Source: Cohnella silvisoli
GTDB taxonomy: Bacteria; Bacillota; Bacilli; Paenibacillales; Paenibacillaceae
Length of the DNA: 64,000 nt
Reading direction: 5' to 3'
Assembly: GCF_021190915.1 (NCBI RefSeq)
Contig: NZ_JAIOAP010000002.1
Span: 666,983-730,982 of the forward strand
The notes under the pieces were generated by a model that was not told the DNA's origin, made no database searches, and worked only from the letters and a program-made list of their open reading frames with translations. The translations under genes were made by a program, and so were the position numbers. Position 1 is the stretch's first letter. Every line of letters begins with the position of its first letter. This document shows, piece by piece, positions 27,241 through 35,118 of the stretch.

Positions 27241-28719
27241 ATGATAAGGCAATCCTTAAGATGGGAGGGCTTCATACTGAAACTCAAAAAAGGCACAGGC
27301 AAACGTATCGTCGATGAAATCACGGAACGGCTAGGACAATCGCCGGACTTTGTGTGCCATGAATTCGAGATCAATCCTGGTTTACGCTTTTCTTGCATTT
27401 ATATCTCGACGATCGTATCCACGGAACAGATCGATGAATTCATGTTAAAGCCTATTATGGAGCGAAGTCAGGACGAAGAAGCCTCGCACGATCCCATGGG
27501 TTGGCTTAAATCCTTAATCCCCAAAGCGCAATCGAAGGAAGGTTCGGAAACCTCGGAAGGCATTCGTAATCTGCTTGAAGGTCATTGTCTTCTTATTCCT
27601 TCAGTTGGAGATTTCTATCTTTGCTACGACGTATCCAAAGGGCAAAATCGCAGCGTATCCGAACCTACGACGGAAGCCTCCATTCGCGGTCCAAGGGAAG
27701 GTTTAGTCGAGGATATCGCGAGGAACGTCTCCTTGATCCGCAAACGGTTGAAATCGGAGCATCTGGTGTTCGAACCGCTCGTTATCGGGACGGAAACGAA
27801 GACCAAGGTTTATTTGACCTATATAGACAATATCGCTTCGGCGCCGGTTGTGGATGAATTTCGTCGTCGTCTAAAGTCCATTCATACGGACAGCATTCTG
27901 GAGAGCTCTTATATTGAAGAATGGATTCAAGACACCGCTCTCTCGCCGTTTCCCCAATTGATCAGTACCGAACGTCCGGATTCCGTCGTTGCCAAGCTTG
28001 TCGAAGGTCAAATCGGAGTCATGACGGACGGTACCCCGATCGTTCTTTTCGGTCCAATTACTTTATTTGAACTGTTCAATTCTCCGGAAGACTATTATCA
28101 GCGGGCGGATATCGCCACGCTCTCGCGATGGCTGCGAATGCTCGCCTTTATGTTATCCATATTCGTACCGGCTCTCTATATCGCGATCGTAAGCTATCAC
28201 CAGGAATTACTCCCTACTTCTCTCTTAATCAGTTTGGCTGCGCAGCGAGAAGAAGTACCCTTCCCTGCTTTTATCGAAGCTGCGATCATGACGGTTACCT
28301 TCGAGATCTTACGGGAAGCGGGCTTACGCATGCCGCGAATCGCCGGGCAGTCCATATCCATCGTAGGAGCGGTTGTATTGGGCCAAGCGGCGGTGGAAGC
28401 GGGGCTCGTCTCGGCCGCCATGGTTATCGTCGTCTCTCTCACGGCCATTTCAAACTTCGTTTCCCCTAACTACAGCTTCGGCATTGCCCAAAGAATCATT
28501 CAATTCGCTTTTATGTTGCTAGCGGGACTAATGGGTTTGTTCGGTCTCATGTGCGGCGTATTTTTCCTATTGGTGCATCTCGTTTCTTTACGCTCGTTCG
28601 GCGTGAAGTATCTCACACCGTTCGCACCGGTTGTCCTCTCGGACTGGAAGGACACTCTGGTTCGGGTTCCCCGGTTTATGATGAAGCGATTCCCGAATAA
28701 ACGAATGGCAAACAAATAA
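27241..28719 (+). CDS. GerA-type spore germinant receptor subunit A
   Basis: 492 residues. The N-terminal soluble part (about 1-290) includes VDEFRRRLKSIHTDSILESSYIEEWI and VEGQIGVMTDGTPIVLFGPITLFELF, a signature of the GerAA/GerKA family. It is followed by 4-5 membrane helices to about residue 460. It sits in the spore inner membrane with the GerB and GerC subunits and responds to small-molecule germinants. The ATG at 27241 has no good ribosome binding site. A perfect GGGAGGG at 27263-27269 instead precedes a CTG codon at 27277 (giving LKLKKGTGKRIVDEI), so translation may begin at this non-standard start. It is first in the operon gerA-gerC-gerB-small ORF. Confidence 0.93.
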   Translation: MIRQSLRWEGFILKLKKGTGKRIVDEITERLGQSPDFVCHEFEINPGLRFSCIYISTIVSTEQIDEFMLKPIMERSQDEEASHDPMGWLKSLIPKAQSKEGSETSEGIRNLLEGHCLLIPSVGDFYLCYDVSKGQNRSVSEPTTEASIRGPREGLVEDIARNVSLIRKRLKSEHLVFEPLVIGTETKTKVYLTYIDNIASAPVVDEFRRRLKSIHTDSILESSYIEEWIQDTALSPFPQLISTERPDSVVAKLVEGQIGVMTDGTPIVLFGPITLFELFNSPEDYYQRADIATLSRWLRMLAFMLSIFVPALYIAIVSYHQELLPTSLLISLAAQREEVPFPAFIEAAIMTVTFEILREAGLRMPRIAGQSISIVGAVVLGQAAVEAGLVSAAMVIVVSLTAISNFVSPNYSFGIAQRIIQFAFMLLAGLMGLFGLMCGVFFLLVHLVSLRSFGVKYLTPFAPVVLSDWKDTLVRVPRFMMKRFPNKRMANK

Positions 28720-28730
28720 GAAGGTGCGTC

Positions 28731-29867
28731 ATGATGAAAGCTTTCCTAATAGGTCTAATTCTTCTGGTATTCTGTACGGGATGCTGGGATATGAAAGAAA
28801 TCAATGCGCTCGCGATCGTTAGTCTAGCCGGGGTCGATAAAAATCCGGAGACGGGAGAATATACGGCTTATTACCAAGTGATCAATCCGACGGGTCTTTC
28901 AACCAGACAAGGCTCCTCGGCGAGAGCTGCCGTATATACTTATAATTTCAAAGATTTTAGCCTCGGAAGATTCACGGATAGAACAAGCAGAGTTATGCCC
29001 AGAAAGTTTTTTACGGCTCATCTGCAGAGCTACATCATCTCAGAGCGTTATGCCCGGCAAGGGATATTAGATTTCATTAATTTTATCGAGCTTAACCCGG
29101 AACGTCGGGCCAATGTGGTTTTATATATTTCGGATAGCCCCATGAACACGATCATGAACAGCTTTACGCCTTTGGACAGAGTGCCGGGAAGGTTTATCCG
29201 CTCCTTGACGAATCTTGTTAAACCGTCTTTTAGCATGGGCACGTTTCCCATCCGGATTAAAGAAATGGCCAAAGAATTACATCTTCATACGCCGACGGTT
29301 GTTCCTATCGTTCATTACGCCGGGGAGAATCCGTCTTCCACAACCAATAGATTGGAGGAAATCGATGTAAGCAAGAACGGGATGAAATTCGGCGATGGAG
29401 CCGTATTCATCCATGCCCGTATGGTAGGCCGTATAGATGAGACATCGAAAACTCTGTACTTGGTGTTGAATAAGAAACTCATGAAGTATACGGAAACCGT
29501 GAAAATCAATGGGGATTACGTGGATGTCGAAGCGCAGAACGTAAGAGTAAAACGTAAGTGGGAAAAGGATAAGCACACTTCTCTATTCGCATTGAACATA
29601 AAAGCCGATCTGCGCATATTGAACAATCAACAAAAAAGCAAGATGACCGTACAGAATCTTCGTCAGATCGAAACATCATTTAACCAAAGATTGGAGGAGA
29701 GGATAGAATCCTTTGAGAGGATGGGTAAGGAGAAAGGCTGGGATCTATTAGGCATACAGGACAATGGAGGCAATGAAATGACGTGGCGCCAAACCAAGGT
29801 CAATATACATATCAACTCTAGGATGACAGCGATCGGCAACACCAGTACGCCATACCATTTAGAATAG
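28731..29867 (+). CDS. GerC-type germinant receptor lipoprotein, Ger(x)C family
   Basis: 378 residues; ATG behind AAGGTG, 11 bp after the A subunit stop. Lipobox FCTGC with the Cys at about 18, followed by the hallmark WDMKEINALAIV of Ger(x)C proteins. The mature domain sits on the outer face of the inner spore membrane; the C-terminal domain reads GKEKGWDLLGIQ. Lipid attachment at the Cys is needed for receptor function in the family. It is followed 13 bp later by the B subunit. The A-C-B gene order is common in Paenibacillaceae. Confidence 0.93.
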   Translation: MMKAFLIGLILLVFCTGCWDMKEINALAIVSLAGVDKNPETGEYTAYYQVINPTGLSTRQGSSARAAVYTYNFKDFSLGRFTDRTSRVMPRKFFTAHLQSYIISERYARQGILDFINFIELNPERRANVVLYISDSPMNTIMNSFTPLDRVPGRFIRSLTNLVKPSFSMGTFPIRIKEMAKELHLHTPTVVPIVHYAGENPSSTTNRLEEIDVSKNGMKFGDGAVFIHARMVGRIDETSKTLYLVLNKKLMKYTETVKINGDYVDVEAQNVRVKRKWEKDKHTSLFALNIKADLRILNNQQKSKMTVQNLRQIETSFNQRLEERIESFERMGKEKGWDLLGIQDNGGNEMTWRQTKVNIHINSRMTAIGNTSTPYHLE

Positions 29868-29880
29868 AGGAAGCTTTCGG

Positions 29881-30984
29881 ATGGAGAACGCTCGATTGAG
29901 TGGTTGGCAGTTTTTTCTTCTTGCCATGTTTTACGTCGTCGGAACCACGTTTATTTTGTTGCCGGGGAGTCTTACTAACGATGCCAAACAATACGGTTGG
30001 CTTGTTCTCGTGTGGGCGTTGCTATACGGATTGGTATTGGCCGGATTCTGGCTCTACTTGTCCACCCGGTTTCCGGGATTAAGCATTGTCCAGATTGCGG
30101 TGCAGGCGCTGGGTAAATGGGCCGGCGGTTTGGTCTCTCTCCTGTATATTCTCTTCTTCATCCAAATCGCATCTTGGGTTACGCGCAACTTGAGTGATTT
30201 CATGCGCATTAACCTGATGCCTCGAACACCTGTATCGATCTTCAATATTATGATTTTGCTCGTCTGCGCTTATGCCGTCGTGAAAGGAATCGAATCGATC
30301 GCCATGGTTTGCGAGTTATTGGCGCCATACCTTACATTGGCGTTCTGGATTCCCATCTCGGTCATGGTCAAAGAATGGGATTGGCGGAACTTCGCTAACC
30401 CTTCACCCTTTCACCCTTGGGATACCTTCTTGCATACAAAGTATGCCCTCGCGTTTCCCTATATGGAAGCCATAGCCTTCATGATGTTATTTCCATTTGC
30501 CGTGCGTCGAATTAAATTCTCATTTCTGTCGGGGATTTTCATCGGGGGGATCCTCCTAGTCATAACCGTATTTTTTACGATCGGCATTCTAGGAGTAGAG
30601 CGCGCATCCCATCTTATCTATCCCGTATTTATTATTTTTCGCGAAATGCAATTTACGAACTTCGTCGAGCATCTGGAATCGCTTATTTCCGTCAATATCC
30701 TTCTTATCGTCTGCCTAAAATTAAGTTTGCTGTTTTATTGCGCTGTATTGGCCATCTGCCAGCTATTCCAAGTTAAAGAGCGCGCCGTAGTTGCCTATCC
30801 CCTAGTTTGGATTATATCCGCTTACTCCCTATTCTTCGAAAACATCGTCGAGAACGTCGATTGGATCAACAAATACTTATTCAATTACTACACGTTGTAC
30901 GCTATCGTAATTCCGGTCATTCTCATTGTGAGCGCATGGCTCAGGAAGAAAGGGCAATCACAAGAAAGGGAAACGGCGACATGA
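29881..30984 (+). CDS. GerB-type germinant receptor permease subunit
   Basis: 367 residues, ten or so hydrophobic segments, related to amino acid/polyamine permeases of the spore germination family. N-terminus LSGWQFFLLAMFYVVGTTFILLPG is typical. It is expected to hold the ligand-binding pocket and ion channel of the receptor. Its TGA (30982-30984) overlaps an ATG at 30981, which starts a 66-residue ORF. The last segment is positively charged (AWLRKKGQSQERE), which places the C-terminus inside. Confidence 0.93.
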   Translation: MENARLSGWQFFLLAMFYVVGTTFILLPGSLTNDAKQYGWLVLVWALLYGLVLAGFWLYLSTRFPGLSIVQIAVQALGKWAGGLVSLLYILFFIQIASWVTRNLSDFMRINLMPRTPVSIFNIMILLVCAYAVVKGIESIAMVCELLAPYLTLAFWIPISVMVKEWDWRNFANPSPFHPWDTFLHTKYALAFPYMEAIAFMMLFPFAVRRIKFSFLSGIFIGGILLVITVFFTIGILGVERASHLIYPVFIIFREMQFTNFVEHLESLISVNILLIVCLKLSLLFYCAVLAICQLFQVKERAVVAYPLVWIISAYSLFFENIVENVDWINKYLFNYYTLYAIVIPVILIVSAWLRKKGQSQERETAT

Positions 30985-31181
30985 TCGGTTTGATTCTCTT
31001 GTACGTTCTGTTTCTAATCGGCGGAATAAGCTTATTGAGAAAAAATAATTCAAACAATAAAGAGAAAGCGCTCTTTATCGGTATTACGACTATAGGAGCG
31101 GCACTCTGGGGGAGCATAATCGTACGGCATCCGCTCGATTTGAATAAGACCATTGCATGGATATTTATTTATTGGCAGTGA
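30981..31181 (+). CDS. small two-helix membrane protein in the germinant receptor operon
   Basis: 66 residues, ATG overlapping the GerB stop in ATGA, so translation is probably coupled. Two hydrophobic segments are visible, residues 2-19 (IGLILLYVLFLIGGISLL) and about 31-48 (LFIGITTIGAALWGSIIV), joined by a basic/polar loop RKKNNSNNKEK-like. A short C-terminal tail ends IFIYWQ. I do not recognise a family. Because it is the fourth gene of a ger operon, a fourth accessory subunit of the receptor, like the small GerD/GerVD-type proteins found with some receptors, is possible. That is inference; the sequence gives no catalytic motif. Confidence 0.7.
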   Translation: MIGLILLYVLFLIGGISLLRKNNSNNKEKALFIGITTIGAALWGSIIVRHPLDLNKTIAWIFIYWQ

Positions 31182-31234
31182 GCCTAGCAGCGCTGGCCCG
31201 GACCTGATGGCAACAGCTCCGCTTCTTAATAAAA

Positions 31235-31762
31235 TCATAGATGGTTCGGCATCAGCTCATCCATATCTATAGCCAGTGCAATATTGCATAGCATTCCCTT
31301 GGCCAGAAATATCGTCGTTCGCTCCTCGGGCTCGGGATAGCCGGATTGTTGAAAGGAACTTAAAACATAATCGCGGATTCGTTTCATGCCGGACTGCATC
31401 GCTTTCCGGATCTCGGGATCCTGGATCGTCTGGGCTTGCATTTGCAGCAAAATCTCGGACTGGAAATTCCGCAATACATTCTTATAGGCTTCGGTAAATG
31501 CGGTTTCCATATCTTCCGGTTTCACCTTCTCCCGAACCGAACTAAACGCTTGCAATATACGATCCCAAGATCTCTCCAAGGCAGCAAGCAATAAAGCCTC
31601 TTTCGTATTATAGAAGCGATATACGTATGGCTGGGAAATGTTAGCCTGTGCGGCGACTTGCGCCGTCGTGGCCCGATAATATCCGAGATCGGCGAATACC
31701 GTGATCGCGGCGGAAATGATGTCTTCTTTGCGGCTTGCCGCTTTCGGCGTAATTTTATCCAT
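31235..31762 (-). CDS. TetR-family transcriptional regulator
   Basis: 175 residues from ATG 31762 (MDKITPKAASRKEDI), chosen because GAGGAG lies 8 bases upstream; the ATG at 31777 would put that site inside the gene. The N-terminal TetR helix-turn-helix is at about residues 20-55 (ISAAITVFADLGYYRATTAQVAAQANISQPYVYRFYNTKEALL). The C-terminal ligand-binding part has no recognisable specificity. A perfect ATTGATTCATCAAT palindrome at 31793-31806 lies 31 bp upstream and is a likely operator, implying self-repression. No efflux gene is adjacent in the same orientation, so its target is unknown. Confidence 0.9.
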   Translation of the reverse strand: MDKITPKAASRKEDIISAAITVFADLGYYRATTAQVAAQANISQPYVYRFYNTKEALLLAALERSWDRILQAFSSVREKVKPEDMETAFTEAYKNVLRNFQSEILLQMQAQTIQDPEIRKAMQSGMKRIRDYVLSSFQQSGYPEPEERTTIFLAKGMLCNIALAIDMDELMPNHL

Positions 31763-31792
31763 TGGCTTGCTCCTCATTTTGGCTGATTCATT

Positions 31793-31806
31793 ATTGATTC
31801 ATCAAT
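31793..31806. promoter_or_regulatory. TetR operator candidate
   Basis: ATTGATTCATCAAT is a perfect inverted repeat (ATTGAT-TC-ATCAAT), with further TGATT half-sites on both sides (31782-31810). It sits in front of the TetR gene where an autoregulatory site is expected. Confidence 0.6.
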
Positions 31807-31883
31807 CAGTAATTTTATTATACATCTATTTTTTATTTACGCAAGCGCATTACGGAAAGTGCAATTTACGATTTACGCACAAA

Positions 31884-31919
31884 ACCTCCCATCCTGTTGA
31901 ATCAACGGAATGAGAGGCT
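31884..31919 (-). terminator. terminator of the doxX-oxidoreductase-pirin-MarR operon
   Basis: Imperfect inverted repeat AACCTCCCATCC ... GGAATGAGAGGCTT with an inner TGTTGA/TCAAC stem. On the minus strand the end is followed by GGTTTTGTG. It lies just after the MarR stop. Confidence 0.6.
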
Positions 31920-31926
31920 TATGTCG

Positions 31927-32382
31927 TTAACTTTGAATATCCTTTGCACCGTAACCGATTTTCTTCAGTAAAGTAATTAATAATTGTTTCTCCTCATCCG
32001 ACACGAAGGAAAGATTGTTGGATATGGTGTTTACATGTCTTGGAAAAATATCATCAAAATAAGCTTGCCCTTCTTCGGTTAAAGTCACATTCGTTTTACG
32101 TCGGTCTCCAGGAATCGGAATTCGCTGAACATAGCCCTTTTTTTCAAGCTTATCTACCACATAGGTGATACTTCCGCTTGGTATTGAAAGCTTTTCGCTA
32201 ATTTTTTGAATAGGTTGGGGACCTTTGCTAAACACGAGTTCAAGGATTTGAAAAGTTTCCGTATCCAGTCCATACTCGATAACGTCATCTTCAATGTTCT
32301 TGAAAACGACTTTCGACATGTTCCTCATCACACGAAAAAGTCTTAAATCAAGCTCCTGACGACTATTTTCGCTGTTTGCCAT
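31927..32382 (-). CDS. MarR-family transcriptional regulator
   Basis: 151 residues with the winged helix of MarR proteins: recognition region QPIQKISEKLSIPSGSITYVVDKLEKKGYVQRIPIPGD (residues about 56-95) and wing RRKTNVTLTEEG. It is last in an operon with DoxX, a quinone oxidoreductase and a pirin. That context matches MhqR/YodB-type regulators of quinone and electrophile stress, a role inferred from the neighbours. The operator candidate at 34697-34712 upstream of doxX is a good site for repression of the whole operon, including its own gene. Confidence 0.9.
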   Translation of the reverse strand: MANSENSRQELDLRLFRVMRNMSKVVFKNIEDDVIEYGLDTETFQILELVFSKGPQPIQKISEKLSIPSGSITYVVDKLEKKGYVQRIPIPGDRRKTNVTLTEEGQAYFDDIFPRHVNTISNNLSFVSDEEKQLLITLLKKIGYGAKDIQS

Positions 32383-32394
32383 CAGCCCGTCTCC

Positions 32395-33162
32395 TTATCT
32401 GCGTTTCTGATACAAAGGATAATCGACTTTTTCAGGAATATCAATGAGAACAATTCGCAAATTTTCTCCATTTGCTTGAAAGACGATTTCATCCTCATCC
32501 TCGGATTGAAACACCAGAAAATCTTTATGTTCAAATGAAGTAGCTTCCTTACCGAGTGAAGAGAACGACCCGCCTCCCCTTATCGCCAATCCGGCAAGAA
32601 AGCGATTCGGCAATAATCGATAGGTGTACGATGACCCATCATCAACTTTCAAATCGATCATTTGCGCATCCGTAACTAAGTGAATGGGCGAATCATCACC
32701 CAAAATCGTTTTCATCTCGACCCCATCCTGCTTAACAACCGGAAATTGTTCGTGCTTAAATAAAGAATAGGTGGGCACTCGTTTCACGGCTTCATTCAAG
32801 TAAGGCTCAAACCAGATTTGAAACCCTTCAAATCCAGCCTCAATACCTTCGGAATGCGACACTCCGGAACCTGTCTGCATAAGTTGGATATCTCCCGCGC
32901 CTAGAATGCTTTCGGAGCCGAGAGTATCCTTGTGAACACCTTGGCCTGCTATTCCATACGTCATAATCTCGAAGCCTTGGTGCGGATGAAGCCCAAGGCC
33001 AGACTTCGTTTCCGCGTGAGCCCATGCCCAATAAAACAGCGGACCAAGTCTTATAATGGCCGATCCTTCCCCCGGGAACCCTATCGGTTTCTGCTCCTGT
33101 ATTTTGCCGCCATCGAATTCGCCTTTCCCTTGATCCTGTGGGTGGATGATTTGTACGTTCAT
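32395..33162 (-). CDS. pirin-family bicupin protein
   Basis: 255 residues. The pirin N-domain is clear: GLGLHPHQGFEIMTYGIAGQGVHKDTLGSESILGAGDIQLMQTGSGVSHSEG, in which the His residues (HPHQ, GVHKD, SHSE) form the iron site of the family. A second, weaker cupin fold makes up the C-terminus. Some pirins show quercetinase activity or act as redox-responsive regulators. Its ATG overlaps the stop of the oxidoreductase gene by 4 bases, and the MarR gene follows 12 bp later. A role in oxidative or quinone stress is inferred from this context. Confidence 0.9.
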   Translation of the reverse strand: MNVQIIHPQDQGKGEFDGGKIQEQKPIGFPGEGSAIIRLGPLFYWAWAHAETKSGLGLHPHQGFEIMTYGIAGQGVHKDTLGSESILGAGDIQLMQTGSGVSHSEGIEAGFEGFQIWFEPYLNEAVKRVPTYSLFKHEQFPVVKQDGVEMKTILGDDSPIHLVTDAQMIDLKVDDGSSYTYRLLPNRFLAGLAIRGGGSFSSLGKEATSFEHKDFLVFQSEDEDEIVFQANGENLRIVLIDIPEKVDYPLYQKRR

Positions 33163-34130
33163 TTGAATTCCTCACCTTCAACTGTAATTAATACTCTCCC
33201 GCTAATTTCCCCGTTTTCGAATTTTCGATGAACTTCGGCCAGCTCGCTTAGACCAATTCTTTCCGTAATATCCGGTTTCAGCAGTCCTGCATCGAGTAAT
33301 GCGGCTATCTCGGCTAATTGCGCCGAATTGCGTTGCGAGTTTATTCTAACCGCCTTAACGCCCAGTTCTTTAGCAAGGTTCTCATCCACCGGCGTTGTAG
33401 TGGATATGAAAATACCGCCTTCATTAAGCGTATATAAAAGCTTGTTTAATTCCGATTGACCTACGGGAGATAGATTGAAGATCACATCTACCTTTCCGTT
33501 TAAAGACTCCACTATGGGCTGACTATTGTAATCAATAATTTCATCGATTCCGAGCTGTTCCAGAGTGGAGAACTTTTTCTTGGAAGCCGTACCGATCACG
33601 TAAGCGCCTTTCCATTTCGCCAGTTGAACCGCTAAAGTTCCCACACCCCCTGAAGCGGCAGTAATGAGTACGCGTTGACCCGGCTGTAGCTTGCCATAGT
33701 CGAACAATGCTTGCCAAGCCGTCAAGGCTACGTTTGGAACAACTCCCGCTTCGTGCAAGTCAAAGTTTTTGGGCGCATGGGCTATGTCGACGGCTTTACT
33801 AACTACATACTCCGCGGCCGCGCCATTCTTCGTCACATCGATAAAACCATAAACTTTATCGCCTACCCGAAACGTGTTAACCGATTCACCTTTCTTTTCA
33901 ATAATACCGGATACGTTTACGCCTAGGGTAAAAGGAAGTTCGATTGGCAAAAATGCTTTAAATGCGCCGGATCTTAATTTGGCATCGAACGGATTGAACG
34001 ATGTAGCCGAGACCTTAATGAGCACTTCATCATCGCCTACTTCAGGAATGGGCGCGTCTTCGTATCGGATCACTTCGGGTCCGCCATATTGATGTATCCT
34101 TGCAGCTTTCATGTAGCTTTTTGTTGTCAT
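33159..34130 (-). CDS. NADPH:quinone oxidoreductase-like (zinc-independent MDR family)
   Basis: 323 residues from ATG 34130, which has AGGAG 8 bases upstream; an in-frame ATG at 34151 would contain that site. The medium-chain dehydrogenase fold shows N-terminal GROES-like domain (MKAARIHQYGGPEVIRYEDAPIP) and cofactor domain with VLITAASGGVGTLAVQLAKWKGAYVIGTASKKK, whose AASGGVGT motif and downstream SKKK suit NADPH. Catalytic zinc ligands are absent, typical of quinone oxidoreductases. Its stop overlaps the pirin start, and three copies of the doxX end repeat lie upstream. Confidence 0.92.
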   Translation of the reverse strand: MTTKSYMKAARIHQYGGPEVIRYEDAPIPEVGDDEVLIKVSATSFNPFDAKLRSGAFKAFLPIELPFTLGVNVSGIIEKKGESVNTFRVGDKVYGFIDVTKNGAAAEYVVSKAVDIAHAPKNFDLHEAGVVPNVALTAWQALFDYGKLQPGQRVLITAASGGVGTLAVQLAKWKGAYVIGTASKKKFSTLEQLGIDEIIDYNSQPIVESLNGKVDVIFNLSPVGQSELNKLLYTLNEGGIFISTTTPVDENLAKELGVKAVRINSQRNSAQLAEIAALLDAGLLKPDITERIGLSELAEVHRKFENGEISGRVLITVEGEEFK

Positions 34131-34158
34131 TTGTAACGCTCCTATATTCAAATTTGTT

Positions 34159-34231
34159 GAACTGCCTTTTAATTAATAATTGCGAACTGCCTTTAATTAA
34201 TAATTGAGAACTGCCTTTAATTAAAAATTGA
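34159..34231 (+). repeat. tandem 24-25-bp repeat made from the doxX stop region
   Basis: Three head-to-tail units, each beginning GAACTGCCTTTAATTAA, at 34159-34183, 34184-34207 and 34208-34231; a fourth partial start (GAACTGC) is at 34232. The last unit overlaps the C-terminal codons and stop of doxX (VLNF stop), so the array looks like repeated copying of that end into the gap before the oxidoreductase gene. Confidence 0.85.
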
Positions 34232-34631
34232 GAACTGCGTCAATGGAGTAGTCACCTGCACCAATAAAGGCTACGCCGATGACGACGACCAGCAAGACGA
34301 GCGGATACTCGTAACCATTAGCAGTTGACCAAAGTCCGTTAGGGGCATGCACTTTCACAATGGCACCCAGCATCGTCAGTGCGATAAGTATCGCGGCTAG
34401 AGGTGTCAAGAAACCGATCGTAAACAGCGCACCACCGACCAACTCCATCAATCCGGCCAATATCGCCATTGCCACCCCCGGCTTCAATCCGATGGATTCC
34501 ATAAATCCTCCGGTACCTTTGGGACCATACCCGCCGAACACCCCGAACAACTTCTGAGCTCCATGACCGACGAACAGTAAACCGATGACTACACGAATAA
34601 TTAACAAACCAAATGCCATCATAATAACCAA
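34221..34631 (-). CDS. DoxX-family membrane protein
   Basis: 136 residues, four hydrophobic helices, with the DoxX signature GLLIIRVVIGLLFVGHGAQKLFGVFGGYGPKGTGGFMESIGLKPG and later MLGAIVKVHAPNGLW. Family members are small inner-membrane proteins found with quinone or thiosulfate redox genes. It is the first gene of the operon with the oxidoreductase, pirin and MarR. A truncated near-identical copy lies at 37695-37805 on the same strand. Confidence 0.9.
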   Translation of the reverse strand: MVIMMAFGLLIIRVVIGLLFVGHGAQKLFGVFGGYGPKGTGGFMESIGLKPGVAMAILAGLMELVGGALFTIGFLTPLAAILIALTMLGAIVKVHAPNGLWSTANGYEYPLVLLVVVIGVAFIGAGDYSIDAVLNF

Positions 34632-34696
34632 CCTCCATCTTTTTTGTTTAATTCACTTTATCCTAAAAATATAATTCCTAGTTCTAAGATAAATTT

Positions 34697-34712
34697 ATCC
34701 TAACATTAGGAT
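34697..34712. promoter_or_regulatory. MarR operator candidate upstream of doxX
   Basis: ATCCTAACATTAGGAT has two 7-base half-sites (ATCCTAA/TTAGGAT) with a 2-base centre. A second, weaker inverted repeat (ATTCCTAG...CTAAGAT) lies at 34674-34690. Position just upstream of the operon led by doxX fits the MarR gene product. Confidence 0.6.
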
Positions 34713-34878
34713 GTTTGTCTGTCAATAGGTTTTTCGTAACTGCGTAAAATAACTACGACTGACCCATACACTCGTCGATCGCTAGCAAACAAAACTTACC
34801 CTGAAAGGGAATTCCGGCTATGGAAATAGATGTGGAAGAGCCTTTAATAAGCTTGAGGCGGAGTTGGGGTTACGGCGA

Positions 34879-35000
34879 GGAGTTGTTCTAAATATTCGAG
34901 TATTTCGTTGGTGGTTGGGGTTTGTGGTGGGGAGTTGTTCTAATTATTCGATCAATTCGTGCATCGCAGGGGCTTTTGCGGGGAGTTGTTCTAATTATGC
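34879..35000 (+). repeat. degenerate 51-52-bp repeat, locus 1
   Basis: GGAGTTGTTCTAA recurs at 34879, 34931 and 34982, giving steps of 52 and 51 bp, followed each time by an AT-rich TATTCGA-like core (the last one diverged). It shares unit length and core with the tandem array at 42822-43011 (GGAGTTACTCGAAATAATCGA). No coding potential is visible. Confidence 0.7.
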
Positions 35001-35118
35001 AGCTTGATCAAATTTTCTCCCGCTTGCACATAAGGCGTCATATTCACGCTTTTGTAGAAGGGATCCTGCCAGCTTGCAGTCTCTAACGCACGCAGTCGAT
35101 GCCCGTCTATCGATCTTG
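34991..35118 (-). pseudogene. glycoside hydrolase C-terminal remnant
   Basis: On the minus strand a short frame reads RSIDGHRLRALETASWQDPF, then YKSVNMTPYVQAGENLIKLHN and stop at 34991-34993. The WxDPFYKSVxxTPYVxxGENxI pattern resembles galactose-binding-like domains of GH2/GH106-type enzymes. Nothing else of the gene remains, and it overlaps the 51-bp repeat and the nucleotidyltransferase 3' end. Confidence 0.45.
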
